A DNA stretch of 60,152 nt from Bacteroidota bacterium (GCA_022573715.1 JACZTL010000020.1:1-60152), one strand, 5' to 3'. Positions 26,644-36,178 are shown, numbered from the stretch's first letter. The notes: generated from the letters alone by a model not told the origin. Numbers and translations: made by a program.

Positions 26644-26733
26644 GAAAATATGATATTTAAAATAAAAAATCCGGCAACTGCCGGATTTCTTTTGCTCCGC
26701 GAGTAAGACTCGAACTTACAACCCTTCGGTTAA
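26644..26733. repeat. 90-bp copy of tRNA-Asn 3' half and flank
   Basis: This repeats 27094-27183 with a single mismatch (an A for a G in the AT-rich spacer). It contains the CCGGCAACTGCCGG hairpin and the tRNA 3' half from the anticodon loop to the acceptor end. Less exact similarity continues leftward into the GIY-YIG start. Confidence 0.92.
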
Positions 26734-26758
26734 TCCGTCGGTTGACGGACTCTACCAT
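26695..26758 (-). pseudogene. truncated tRNA-Asn copy carrying a palindrome insertion
   Basis: Read on the minus strand, ATGGTAGAG of the D arm is followed by TCCGTCAACCGACGGA (complement of 26734-26749, a near-perfect palindrome) and then TTAACCGAAGGGTTGTAAG and the rest of tRNA-Asn to the acceptor end. The palindrome replaces CATTCGGCTG, which removes half of the anticodon stem and the anticodon. The acceptor 5' strand is missing too. It cannot be functional. A second palindrome, TCCACCTATGGTGGA, lies at 26771-26785. Confidence 0.8.
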
Positions 26759-26846
26759 CCGTTAAATTTATCCACCTATGGTGGAGTTGGATAAGTCGAA
26801 CTTTCGCTCGAATTCTTTTATTAAAAATTTTACGACCCTTCCTTTA

Positions 26847-27089
26847 TTATTTTCTTATCATTCCCCAGATAAATTCCCTCCCTTTTTGTGATTTTAATTG
26901 CTTTTCTCTTTTCATTGCTTCTTCTCTTGTGTTAAATTTTTCAGTATAAATTACTGACCAAGGAATGTATCTTTTTGTATATCGATGTTTACCGGAGTTG
27001 TGCTTAGTTACTCTTTTCTCAACATTAATTGTTTGACCGATATAAATCTTTTTATATTTTTTAGAATATAACACATATGTAAAGTACAT
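26847..27089 (-). CDS. small GIY-YIG nuclease-domain protein
   Basis: The 80 residues are a minimal GIY-YIG domain: FTYVLYSKKYKKIYIGQT holds the GIY-YIG-type strands, followed by the conserved Arg in VEKRVTKHNSGKH, the region YTKRYIPWSVIYTEKF, and the Glu-containing helix REEAMKREKQLKSQKGREF. It is a cytoplasmic endonuclease-like protein. The gene lies 56 bases 3' of tRNA-Asn on the same strand, between the intact tRNA and a truncated copy. That context suggests a mobile or homing function, though activity is not shown. Confidence 0.85.
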   Translation of the reverse strand: MYFTYVLYSKKYKKIYIGQTINVEKRVTKHNSGKHRYTKRYIPWSVIYTEKFNTREEAMKREKQLKSQKGREFIWGMIRK

Positions 27090-27116
27090 ATCAGAAAATA
27101 TGATATTTAAAATGAA

Positions 27117-27138
27117 AAATCCGGCAACTGCCGGATTT
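27117..27138 (-). terminator. intrinsic terminator of tRNA-Asn
   Basis: AAATCCGGC and GCCGGATTT form a 9-bp stem with a four-base loop. On the minus strand the hairpin is followed by TTTTTCATTTT. It lies seven bases beyond the tRNA end. The same hairpin is copied at 23537-23558 and 26667-26688. Confidence 0.8.
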
Positions 27139-27144
27139 CTTTTG

Positions 27145-27216
<72 letters not shown>

Positions 27217-27313
27217 ATCAATATTATAGAACAATAATTTCAAAAATGAAGAACAAAGTTAAGCACGTAAATATTTTTTGTCAAGATTAATTTATATTAA
27301 TATAGACAAAATT

Positions 27314-29713
27314 TTATCTTAATGATTCTCTCAGCCTACGCGTGGCTGACACAAAAAATCCTATAAACATTACAACAACGCCAATCCATACTAAATTTAT
27401 AAACGGTTTTATGCTTGCTTCAATAGATAATATTTGAACAGGTGCTTTAACAACATTTGTATCTTTTTCATCCAAATCGGAGATTGACAAATCAATCTTT
27501 CCTGTAGCAACTAGGTTCTCTAATTTTACTATTAAATTAAAATCTTTCAAGTCAACAGATGTAAAGGTTCTGTCACCGTTTTTATTTTCCAAGAATAATT
27601 CAAAAGATTTATTCATATTGTCTTTTTCTGCAGTCAACCTTACACCTATTTTGAAATCTTTACCGGCCATCATTGCATTTTTAATTTCGGCAGGAAAATT
27701 AAATTCATTGAAGGTAAATTTCACACCGTTAAAATCTATTGATTTACCTTTTTCAATTGAGACTTTTTGCCCGACTGCTTTTTCAACATGGTTGTCATCA
27801 AATCCAACAGGTGAAATGTAAATATCTCTTGTAGCACCAACAATTATAGAAGGAACTCTCATTATACTGTTTGTATAATCACTAATATACATTACCGGTT
27901 CTGCTGTATAAAATTCATCTCCTTTATTTATATCAATGTGGAAAGCATATTTTGTGTTATTGTCAATTGGTTTGAATCCTGTGAAGAGCATTTTGTACCC
28001 TAGTACATCCGTGGGTATGCCTTTAATAAGGTCAGCATCCTGCTTTATAGAATAGCCGGCAGAACCAATAACCCCTAATATGAATAATGCCATACCTATA
28101 TGCGAAACATACGCCCCTATCATTTTTTTGTTTCCTCTGACTATCTTTATTGCAATTTCTAAATTAACAAAAAGCAAAAATGCCGATGAAAACGATAAAA
28201 TTATAAGCATCAAATCATTAACACCGCCCAATACAATAATCAGAATTGTTAAAAACAGAGATGCCAATAGCGAAAACATTCCTTTCTTTACAACTTCGTT
28301 CCAATTTGATTTCTTCCATTTTATCAAAAGGCTAAGTCCGTTTAATAATCCAATAATTATTGCAATTGGTACATGCATTTGAACGTAAAATGTTGTTTCA
28401 ATTGATTGACCAAAAATAGGTGCCGATGTTCCTACCAACACAATTAATGCAGAGGCACTCATAACAACAGCAGCCGTAAAAAGAGCCAACTCTCTAGACA
28501 GCAAATTTTCATCCTGTACATCAAACTTTGATAAGGCTTTCCAACGAAATGCAACTGAACCGAATCCTAAAACCAAAAATGAAATGATAAAGATCAATAA
28601 AAACAAATAAACAATAGTACCAGGATCAACAAATGAATGGACAGATGCATCTCCTAAAACACCGCTTCTTGTTAAAAAAGTTGAATACAGAACGAGGATA
28701 TATATAAGAATACATAAAATAAGATTGGATTTTAAAAATCTTCCAACTCCTCCTTTTAATTGACTTTTTCTCTGTACCAACATTGTATGTATAGCCGCTA
28801 CACTTATAAGCCAGGGAATTAAACTGGAATTTTCAACCGGATCCCAAGCCCAATAACCGCCCCAACCAAGCATTTCATAAGCCCAATAACCACCAAGCAT
28901 TATTGCAAGTCCTAAAACTCCTGCACCAGCTAAAACCCATGGGAAAGCTTGTTTAATCCATTTTGTGTAATCATTTTTCATTAAAGCGGCCAACGCAAAT
29001 GTAAATGGGACGGTCGATAATGCGAAACCAACAAATAATATTGGAGGGTGAATCTGCATCCAGAAATTTAACAATTGTGGGTTAAGTCCTTTACCATTTA
29101 TAATAAATTGATTGACTGAAATTCCTGCAGCCATTAATGTATTATGAAGTTCACTTGTCATTTTAATGAATTGTTGACCTGTTCCGCTATCGCTAAAAGC
29201 AAATTTACTTAACTCAGGTAACCCTATATATGCAGGATTGATGTATTTAATATCTATAAACACAGGTGTGGTCCAAATGAATTCAAATGGATTCTTAAAC
29301 CATGGAGATACCATAATCAAGATGAAAACCAATGCAAGTGAAAAGACCGCCATTACTCTTGGTTCCAAGTCATCTCTTTTGGAAGTATAGTTTTGTAAAA
29401 AAATTCCAATTATTGTAGTGAATAAAAGCCAAAGCATGAAGCTTCCTTCCTGTCCACCCCAAAATGTTGACAGTAAAAAACCAAGTGATAAGTCATTGCT
29501 AGAATAACTGAACACATACTCATACTGATAGGAATGGGTTAGCAATAATCTCCATAAAAGAACTGATGCAATAATTACAAGCATTGCTGTAGAATGGTAT
29601 GCTATTCTTGCATAGTTAAGAGTGTTTTTATATCCTCTAAAACTTAGATAATACATTATCATGGCAATCAAGCAACTTGCCAAGGCTAATGAAAGTACTA
29701 CGCTCCCAACCAT
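27314..29713 (-). CDS. ccmF: cytochrome c maturation haem lyase CcmF
   Basis: CcmF joins haem to apocytochrome c in the periplasm. The 799 residues form a polytopic membrane protein with the tryptophan-rich haem-handling motif GGYWAWDPVENSSLIPWL and QIHPPILFVGFALSTVPFTF, and a C-terminal periplasmic domain (about 570-770) before the last helix. This is longer than the about 650 residues usual in proteobacteria. It is the last gene of a minus-strand ccmABCDEF run, 58 bases after ccmE. Confidence 0.93.
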   Translation of the reverse strand: MVGSVVLSLALASCLIAMIMYYLSFRGYKNTLNYARIAYHSTAMLVIIASVLLWRLLLTHSYQYEYVFSYSSNDLSLGFLLSTFWGGQEGSFMLWLLFTTIIGIFLQNYTSKRDDLEPRVMAVFSLALVFILIMVSPWFKNPFEFIWTTPVFIDIKYINPAYIGLPELSKFAFSDSGTGQQFIKMTSELHNTLMAAGISVNQFIINGKGLNPQLLNFWMQIHPPILFVGFALSTVPFTFALAALMKNDYTKWIKQAFPWVLAGAGVLGLAIMLGGYWAYEMLGWGGYWAWDPVENSSLIPWLISVAAIHTMLVQRKSQLKGGVGRFLKSNLILCILIYILVLYSTFLTRSGVLGDASVHSFVDPGTIVYLFLLIFIISFLVLGFGSVAFRWKALSKFDVQDENLLSRELALFTAAVVMSASALIVLVGTSAPIFGQSIETTFYVQMHVPIAIIIGLLNGLSLLIKWKKSNWNEVVKKGMFSLLASLFLTILIIVLGGVNDLMLIILSFSSAFLLFVNLEIAIKIVRGNKKMIGAYVSHIGMALFILGVIGSAGYSIKQDADLIKGIPTDVLGYKMLFTGFKPIDNNTKYAFHIDINKGDEFYTAEPVMYISDYTNSIMRVPSIIVGATRDIYISPVGFDDNHVEKAVGQKVSIEKGKSIDFNGVKFTFNEFNFPAEIKNAMMAGKDFKIGVRLTAEKDNMNKSFELFLENKNGDRTFTSVDLKDFNLIVKLENLVATGKIDLSISDLDEKDTNVVKAPVQILSIEASIKPFINLVWIGVVVMFIGFFVSATRRLRESLR

Positions 29714-29771
29714 ATTTTCCTCAAAATATTAAATTAAAAAACTCTGTATTCCTTAAAGAATAGTCAAAAAG

Positions 29772-30161
29772 TTAAATACCCGAACTCTGTATCTTTTGAC
29801 CTTCATATTTACTTGGACATTTAGTCAAAATTGAATTCGCCTTAAAATAACCGTTTTGGTATTTACCGGAAACAACTAGGCTTTGTGCCGATTTAAAATT
29901 ATTAGGTATAGCACCGTTGTAAACAACCTTCATTTGGTTGCCTTGTTCATCCTTCATATAAAATGTAAACATTCTGTTTTTCAAATTGTAAATGTAATCT
30001 TTTTCTCGTACCCATTGTCCGGTTGCTTTAACAGTTTTATTTTCCGTTTTAATCTTATTTATATTATTTTCATATTTAATGCTACTCTGAGTAACTAAAT
30101 AACCCATCAGTCCAATAAAAACAACAATAATAATTCCGCCAAATAAATATTTATTTTTCAT
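29772..30161 (-). CDS. ccmE: haem chaperone CcmE
   Basis: CcmE carries haem from CcmABCD to CcmF. From the ATG at 30159-30161 it has 129 residues: a membrane anchor (YLFGGIIIVVFIGLMGYLV) and an OB-fold domain (ATGQWVREKDYIYNLKNRMF ... LVVSGKYQNGYFKANSIL). The usual HxxxY haem site is replaced by CPSKYE, the cysteine-type variant. A longer frame from 30188 exists, but the 30161 start overlaps the ccmD stop by 11 bases and removes an unlikely basic leader. Confidence 0.87.
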   Translation of the reverse strand: MKNKYLFGGIIIVVFIGLMGYLVTQSSIKYENNINKIKTENKTVKATGQWVREKDYIYNLKNRMFTFYMKDEQGNQMKVVYNGAIPNNFKSAQSLVVSGKYQNGYFKANSILTKCPSKYEGQKIQSSGI

Positions 30162-30309
30162 TTTTGTATCCTTCAATTTCTTTTTCAATTCCTTTTAATC
30201 TTTTATCTAAAATGGATAAGAATGCAAAAATACCTATCCATACTATAAGAACAATTATCATTACTATGAAAATCGAATTATTTTCTAAGAACTTATAAAA
30301 TCCTTCCAC
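30151..30309 (-). CDS. ccmD: CcmD-like small membrane protein
   Basis: The 52 residues start at GTG 30307-30309: a short N-tail (VEGFYKFLENNS), one helix (IFIVMIIVLIVWIGIFAFL) and a charged coiled tail (LDKRLKGIEKEIEGYKNEK). The length, topology and place between ccmC and ccmE are those of CcmD, which helps release haem-loaded CcmE. It starts two bases after the ccmC stop and overlaps ccmE by 11 bases. It is easily missed because of the GTG start and small size. Confidence 0.78.
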   Translation of the reverse strand: MEGFYKFLENNSIFIVMIIVLIVWIGIFAFLSILDKRLKGIEKEIEGYKNEK

Positions 30310-30311
30310 TT

Positions 30312-31025
30312 TTAGCCTCTTATTAACTTTTTATTTAGTTTTTCTTTATAAAGCAGTGATTTGTAACCTAATTTCCACATCCAATAATAGAGAATTGTAA
30401 AGCCAATTAGTGATAAAAAGAATATTAATAACATACTGCTGTTCATTTGAAAATTTACAACGGGACCGCCGCTTGGCGAAAATTTATCATCAGCAGAACC
30501 CGGATGTAAACCGTCCATTATTCTTGGCATTATAAAAACAAAAAAAGGAACTGTTACAAAAGCAATAATTGAATAAACTGCAGAAAGAGTTGCTCTTTTA
30601 TCCTCAGATTCAATTGAAGAACGAAGTGCGAACCAGGCTCCGTATATTAATAAAAGAGCAAATATACTTGTCTGTCGCGGATCCCAGCTCCAATAAGAGC
30701 CCCAAGCAAATTTTGCCCATACTGCACCTGTAACAGTTGCTAAGATACAGAACATAAGACCTAACTGTGCAGCTGCGTAAGATTTTGCATCATCATCTAA
30801 ATTTCTCTTTCTTAAATATTTAATGCTGAAAACAGTTGACATCAAAAATCCAATTACAGTTAACCATGCAGTAGGTACATGAAAGAAAATAATTTTTGCA
30901 TTTTCCTCCAAACCCGGTATTAAAGGAAATTGATACCATGCCTTGGGATTCTCAACAATCGGAAAAGAAATTCCCGCGATAGAGACAAAAGCAAGTATAA
31001 TGAATAAGAATATTTTCCAAACCAT
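30312..31025 (-). CDS. ccmC: haem export/handling protein CcmC
   Basis: The 237 residues form six membrane helices of the CcsA/CcmC family, which presents haem to CcmE. The haem motif is WGSYWSWDPRQTSIFALLL, and conserved histidines are in FFHVPTAWLTVIGFL and MDGLHPGSADD. The N-terminal helix (IFLFIILAFVSIAGISFPI) is typical. It lies 28 bases behind ccmB and two bases ahead of ccmD in a single operon. Confidence 0.93.
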   Translation of the reverse strand: MVWKIFLFIILAFVSIAGISFPIVENPKAWYQFPLIPGLEENAKIIFFHVPTAWLTVIGFLMSTVFSIKYLRKRNLDDDAKSYAAAQLGLMFCILATVTGAVWAKFAWGSYWSWDPRQTSIFALLLIYGAWFALRSSIESEDKRATLSAVYSIIAFVTVPFFVFIMPRIMDGLHPGSADDKFSPSGGPVVNFQMNSSMLLIFFLSLIGFTILYYWMWKLGYKSLLYKEKLNKKLIRG

Positions 31026-31053
31026 AAGTGTTTATTTTTAATTTATAAATTTA

Positions 31054-31713
31054 CTAATCTTTCCAAATAAAATCGAATAACATATATGAAGTAGTAAGCA
31101 TTATAACATCATAACATGCTAAAACAGCTAACTCAATTACAGCATCAGCAAATGATGTGCCAACCATAGAATATGATGTTAGCATTACAGAAATTAATAT
31201 CAAAGGGAGTAAAATTGGAAATGATAGTACAGGGTATAGTGTTCCTTTTGCACCGGCTTTTGATATTATAGAGGCAATAATTGTTGAAGCAATTGCAAGA
31301 CCAATGTTAGAAAGAATAAATGTAAGAAAAAAGAGTAAAATATTTCTTATTATAAATTCTTCAAATAAAACTGAATAAAGTATTGTAATTATAATATTCA
31401 TCAGGAAAACAAGTATTAAATTAAACAGAAGTTTTCCACTAAATATTGTTGTAGGAGCAGCAATTAAATGAAGAATAAGTGATGTCCCTCGTTCTTCTTC
31501 GGATACAAAAGCGCGGGATAATCCCGACATTGCAGAGAAAAATATTACAACCCAAAGAAGTCCCGCTGTTAAATTTTGCGGAACTTTTTCATTCCCGATA
31601 GAAAAAAGAATAACACTTAATGCCACAATAATAAACATTACAAGTGAATTAATTGCGTAGCGTGTTCGTAATTCAGAATGATAATCTTTTTTAAATAATG
31701 CGTAAGGTTTCAA
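31054..31713 (-). CDS. ccmB: haem ABC transporter permease CcmB
   Basis: The 219 residues form six membrane helices, beginning FKKDYHSELRTRYAINSLVM. The family landmark RAFVSEEERGTSLILHLIAA is present. It pairs with the CcmA ATPase encoded 14 bases upstream. ATP use by CcmAB releases haem-bound CcmE from CcmC. Length and order fit the family. Confidence 0.9.
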   Translation of the reverse strand: MKPYALFKKDYHSELRTRYAINSLVMFIIVALSVILFSIGNEKVPQNLTAGLLWVVIFFSAMSGLSRAFVSEEERGTSLILHLIAAPTTIFSGKLLFNLILVFLMNIIITILYSVLFEEFIIRNILLFFLTFILSNIGLAIASTIIASIISKAGAKGTLYPVLSFPILLPLILISVMLTSYSMVGTSFADAVIELAVLACYDVIMLTTSYMLFDFIWKD

Positions 31714-31727
31714 TATTTGATTTGCCT

Positions 31728-32360
31728 TTATAATTTATAATCCTCTAATTTTATTTCAGTGCTGCAAAGGTTCAAATCTGATCTTTCATTTGAAGCAATA
31801 ATAACTATTTTTTTCTGTTTCTCTCTATTTATAATCCTAAAAACTGTTTCCTTTCCTTCGTCATCAAGGTTAGATGTCGGTTCATCCAGAAGTAAAATTT
31901 TAGGTGAATGTATCAAGGCAAAAATAAATTTAAGTCTCTGTTTCATTCCTGATGAATAAGTTTTAACCATGTCATCCTTTCTACTTAATAAAAGGAAATC
32001 TTCAAGTAATGAATTAAATAATTCTTTATTAAATTCAATTCCCCTTATATTGGAAATATGAGTTAAGTTTTCCCATGCCGAAAATTCTTCATACATAATA
32101 AGATACGGTGCAACAAAACCTATATAATTATGAAGTTTTTCAGCATCAATAACTTTATCATCTAATTTATGAATAATTTTCCCTGAAGAAGGCGAAATGA
32201 TTCCCGCAATAATTTTTATTAGGGTTGATTTTCCGGATCCATTAATACCTGTAATTCCGTAAATACCGTTTTCTAAAAACTCAAAATTTAAGTCTTTAAA
32301 AATTAACCGTCGTCCAAATTTTTTTGTTAATTGTTCCGCATTAAGGAAATATTTATTCAT
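31728..32360 (-). CDS. ccmA: haem ABC transporter ATP-binding protein CcmA
   Basis: The 210 residues are an ABC ATPase: Walker A GINGSGKSTLIK, signature TYSSGMKQRLKF, Walker B ILLLDEPTSNLD and a downstream IASNERSDL. The start overlaps the stop of the metalloprotease gene by eight bases, so it is coupled to a T9SS-type gene rather than heading the operon itself. Together with CcmB it powers the cytochrome c maturation system. Confidence 0.92.
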   Translation of the reverse strand: MNKYFLNAEQLTKKFGRRLIFKDLNFEFLENGIYGITGINGSGKSTLIKIIAGIISPSSGKIIHKLDDKVIDAEKLHNYIGFVAPYLIMYEEFSAWENLTHISNIRGIEFNKELFNSLLEDFLLLSRKDDMVKTYSSGMKQRLKFIFALIHSPKILLLDEPTSNLDDEGKETVFRIINREKQKKIVIIASNERSDLNLCSTEIKLEDYKL

Positions 32361-34014
32361 TAAAAATAACCAGCTTTCCTTTTAATATATCATCGCCAAC
32401 TTTTGTGACATAAATGTAAACACCGGTTGGAAGTTTGTTATTATTTGTTTGTCTCCCATTCCACATAACAAAATTCTTGCCATTAATATTTACAACATTT
32501 TTCGAATATGAATACATTAAATTTAAACCGGTTGAATAAATATTGAGTGTTGCAGATGTCGGGTTTCCGCTTGAAACAGGCAAATAAATAAGGGGTCCGT
32601 TCTTATAATTGAATGGATTAGGATAAGCAAAATCATCTGTAGTTGTAGCCGGTGGTGTGGTGGAAACAACCAACTGTCCATTCACAAATTCAGTGAGTTG
32701 CCAAATACCCGGATTACTTACAATTAATTTTGAGTAATAATTTTCGTTTAACTTTCCTGCTCCGGTTTCAGATGTTTGGAATAGAATATATTGAGCCAAA
32801 AAGTTTTTGCTTAAACTGTCTGCGCCTGACTGAACATCAGTGTTTGAAATAATAACATCAACAGTGTCAGAAGCATTTGCAAATCTTAAAAAATTATTAG
32901 ATAATGCTTTAGTTGTTAAATTAACTGTATCGGCTGTTGAATTAAGAGATATTGTAGATACAGGTCTTGCAATTGGAAAATTTACAGCATCGATAAAATA
33001 CTTTCCTGAAATACTTCTATGGTTCGTAAAGAATGTCCAAATACTAAACTCTTTAAGAGAGTTTGGAAAAGTAGAATTATTTTCTATCAGACTTGTGTTT
33101 ATTGCATAAATAGATTTTATAGTAGGCATAAGTTCCCACTGTCTTTTAATAATTCCGGGACCAAAAGTAGCATTCAGATATAGATTCCATATTGCAAAAT
33201 CGTAACCTTGTGTTGCTGCAAAACTTACCCGTGTATTGTTAAAATAGGATGGTAAATATTGGAAATAATCATTAATGGAAGGATAAACAATATCCTCAAA
33301 TGCAACAGATGTTAGTTCATAAAAATACAGGTCATCGGCACGAAAGATGTAATTTCCCACTTGAATAGCATGATGATATTCGTGTGCAACAGTAACTCTT
33401 GCCCCATCAATCCCTTCTGTAAAATAACCGGAAAAATCGTTATCCATTAAAATGTAAGTTGTGTATTTGTTGCTTCCGGAAGTTATCTCCTGCGAAAAAA
33501 CAGTTTCACCGTATAGAAGACCTAAATTTAAAACGTAAATATCATATAAATTATCGCCCCCCTCGTTATTATCCGTCGGAGGTTCCGGGTAACCAAGAAA
33601 TGTAACTTGAAAATTATAAGTTGAATCCAAAGCAATAGCCAAATCGTTAACGCTGTAACCGGGTTTGTCAACCCCTGAAGTGTCGTAATGAATTTTGAAT
33701 TTACCTGATGGTGTAACAATGCTTGCATCTAATATTGGCCGTGCTAATATTTTTCTTAATTCTTCCTGTTGTTTGGGAGAAAATAAATTTAAATTCAATC
33801 TAATTTGATTTGAAAGTCCCAGCCCGCATTTAATATGCCCGCCCTGTTTTATAGCTGCACTTGTGGCAACTTGACCCTGCTGAAAATGTGACCCACTGCG
33901 TAAACCCATATATAAATTATACAAGGAATCAAGTTGATGTTGGTTGTATGTTTGTGAGAAAACAAACATAGGAGTAATTATAAATATTATTACAAAAACT
34001 TTAATTATTTTCAT
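32353..34014 (-). CDS. exported HExxH metalloprotease, MXAN_6640-like
   Basis: The 553 residues have a signal peptide (VFVIIFIITPMFVFSQ). The catalytic motif VAHEYHHAIQVG provides HExxH, followed by FYELTSVAFEDIVYP with a likely third ligand Glu. The N-terminal prodomain-like part has GHIKCGLGLSNQIRLNLN. The C-terminus (FAYPNPFNYKNGPLIYLPV ... GVYIYVTK ... GKLVIFNE) is a FlgD-like/T9SS-style sorting domain. It overlaps the upstream FG-GAP gene by 14 bases and ccmA by eight, so it is embedded in the ccm transcript. The substrate is unknown. Confidence 0.85.
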   Translation of the reverse strand: MKIIKVFVIIFIITPMFVFSQTYNQHQLDSLYNLYMGLRSGSHFQQGQVATSAAIKQGGHIKCGLGLSNQIRLNLNLFSPKQQEELRKILARPILDASIVTPSGKFKIHYDTSGVDKPGYSVNDLAIALDSTYNFQVTFLGYPEPPTDNNEGGDNLYDIYVLNLGLLYGETVFSQEITSGSNKYTTYILMDNDFSGYFTEGIDGARVTVAHEYHHAIQVGNYIFRADDLYFYELTSVAFEDIVYPSINDYFQYLPSYFNNTRVSFAATQGYDFAIWNLYLNATFGPGIIKRQWELMPTIKSIYAINTSLIENNSTFPNSLKEFSIWTFFTNHRSISGKYFIDAVNFPIARPVSTISLNSTADTVNLTTKALSNNFLRFANASDTVDVIISNTDVQSGADSLSKNFLAQYILFQTSETGAGKLNENYYSKLIVSNPGIWQLTEFVNGQLVVSTTPPATTTDDFAYPNPFNYKNGPLIYLPVSSGNPTSATLNIYSTGLNLMYSYSKNVVNINGKNFVMWNGRQTNNNKLPTGVYIYVTKVGDDILKGKLVIFNE

Positions 34015-36178
34015 ATGAGTTTATATGTTTAATAGAAATTGTTTTATTTTTTTTATCAATATAAAAAAGGTTATTATAAAAAGATGCATTATAATCAGTA
34101 AAAAAATTATCCCCATTTATATTTTTTAATACGGATTTAAATGTAAATGTTTGTGCCGTTGAATCAACATCTAATATGAAAAGTTCCTTTTGACTTTTAG
34201 AAAACAGATAAATATTATCTTTTTTTTCAGAGTGCCATTGACCTATAAAGAAAATATCGTTTTTTGAAATACTAAAATTATTAAGATCTTTATCCTTTAG
34301 TATCTTCGTTGAATCTTCAAAAGTTTCAAGTAAATAATATTTTTCATCTTTATTTATTATGCTTAAAAATTCAAGCTGATTGTTATTAATTAAAAAATTA
34401 TCAGAATTAAAATATAATACTGTGCTATTAGCTTTAGCTTGATATTTCGTAACAGGCAAAGGTGATAAATTCTTCATCGAAATCTCTTTCAAATACAGGT
34501 TGTTGTTTTCACTCTGCCAAAAATAAACACCCAATGTATCGGTAAAAGTAATTTTGGCATCCAGAACACTATCAGCTAAATTTGGATAATCCGAGCTTAA
34601 AATTCTAATATCATGTACAAAATTAATATTTATCCCCAAAGACATGTTTTTTAAATAAGCGATATAAATTTTTTCATTCCCAAAGTCATCTTTATTAAGT
34701 TTTAAGGAAATTATTTTGCCAGGTGAATATAAAGAATTCCTTGTTATACCAAATTCTCTAAAATTGATTTTTAATATTTCCACAACTTTTTTATTATATG
34801 AATAACAATAAAAGGTTTTGATATAGGGTTCTGAATCATCAACAAGAATTTTATTGTGCTTTTCAAATAGTGGATAAGAATAAAATAATACAGGTTTTTT
34901 TGAATTTCCTCTTATTAAAAAATTAAGATTATTTTTTGTGCTATCTATAAAAACTATATCTAAAATCCCATCTTTTTTATAATCAAAATAAGAAAGAGAA
35001 ACAGGTGCCCCCCCGATTAGAATACTTGATTCTTCATTAAGAGAAGAAAGTGTGGACATAAAAAACAACGATCCTTTGTTGGTTAATGCAATTATTCCAT
35101 TATTAATTTTATTGTTAAAATTTGTTAAATCACTTATACTTTCCCTTTTCAGATAAAGTATCTCTGAATAAAATTTTCTGTTTCCTTTTGAAAATAAAAT
35201 AGAAATTTGAGATTTGTCAGAATTTAAATAAGCTAAATCAATTTTACCGTCCAAATTATAATCGCTTAAAATAAAATTAATAGGTTTGTTTGATGTTTCA
35301 AATTCAGTAGTTGAATCATAAGAAGAAACGGAATCGCCCCACATTACTTTAATTGCATTATCTTTAGAAAATATAATATCATCAAATCCATCTGAATCTA
35401 TATCACTACTTTTAAAAAAATTTACATTGCCGGTTAATGGAATTGTTCTAACTAAGTTTAACCTTCCATTACCGTCATTAAAAAAGAAATAAATTGAGCG
35501 TTCAACTGAACTGAATGCAGCAACATCAGGACTTTCATCATTGTTAAGATCAACAAAAATTGCTTCATCAAAACTATTTTTGCTTAAAATCTTTTTCTCG
35601 TCTAAACCGTGCCAATTTTGTGATATAATAGACAACCCCTCAAATGCGCTTCCGGAAATTAACAATTCTGATCTGCCGTTGTTGTTTATATCCGCGGCAT
35701 CCAGATTTTCAGGATATGAGTTAAACTTAAGTAATTTTTTAATTTCAATTTTTCCATATTTATTAAAACTAATTATCCCAACCGACCTATTCTTTCTTGA
35801 TACAAAAGAAAAATATTTTCCTCTAAAATATTTTGTTGATATACTTTTAAATTTTGAAATTTCAAATGGAATTTTATAAACTCTTATTTTCGAAAAACCT
35901 TTCTCAGTTCCTTCTATACTTAAGTATTTTTTAGTGGAATTATTAAAAATTATTAGATCGTTAAATGTATCTTTGTTAAAATTAACGGATTTTACTGAGG
36001 TATATCCCGGTGGGATTTTAAAACTTTGATGTTTACAGAAGCCATTAATAGGTATTTGTGCAGAAGCATTAAATGAAATAAAAACAACAATAAAAAGTAG
36101 AATTTTAAGTTCTTGCTCTATCTTTAAGCCTATTTTCTCTCCTTTGTAATGCTTCTTCATACCTTTTTTTCTCTTCAT
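34001..36178 (-). CDS. exported FG-GAP/VCBS-repeat protein
   Basis: The longest frame gives 725 residues. The signal peptide is LKILLFIVVFISFNASAQ. The body is a run of FG-GAP-type calcium-binding units with D-x-[DN]-x-[DN]-G-x-x-D: NKDTFNDLIIFN, DINNNGRSELLISG, DLNNDESPDVAAFS, DIDSDGFDDIIFS, DYNLDGKIDLAYL and DYKKDGILDIVFID. It is probably a beta-propeller outside the cytoplasm. The start is uncertain: 36178 lies 74 bases inside the thioesterase gene; an ATG at 36158-36160 is an alternative. It overlaps the metalloprotease gene by 14 bases. Confidence 0.8.
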   Translation of the reverse strand: MKRKKGMKKHYKGEKIGLKIEQELKILLFIVVFISFNASAQIPINGFCKHQSFKIPPGYTSVKSVNFNKDTFNDLIIFNNSTKKYLSIEGTEKGFSKIRVYKIPFEISKFKSISTKYFRGKYFSFVSRKNRSVGIISFNKYGKIEIKKLLKFNSYPENLDAADINNNGRSELLISGSAFEGLSIISQNWHGLDEKKILSKNSFDEAIFVDLNNDESPDVAAFSSVERSIYFFFNDGNGRLNLVRTIPLTGNVNFFKSSDIDSDGFDDIIFSKDNAIKVMWGDSVSSYDSTTEFETSNKPINFILSDYNLDGKIDLAYLNSDKSQISILFSKGNRKFYSEILYLKRESISDLTNFNNKINNGIIALTNKGSLFFMSTLSSLNEESSILIGGAPVSLSYFDYKKDGILDIVFIDSTKNNLNFLIRGNSKKPVLFYSYPLFEKHNKILVDDSEPYIKTFYCYSYNKKVVEILKINFREFGITRNSLYSPGKIISLKLNKDDFGNEKIYIAYLKNMSLGININFVHDIRILSSDYPNLADSVLDAKITFTDTLGVYFWQSENNNLYLKEISMKNLSPLPVTKYQAKANSTVLYFNSDNFLINNNQLEFLSIINKDEKYYLLETFEDSTKILKDKDLNNFSISKNDIFFIGQWHSEKKDNIYLFSKSQKELFILDVDSTAQTFTFKSVLKNINGDNFFTDYNASFYNNLFYIDKKNKTISIKHINSYENN

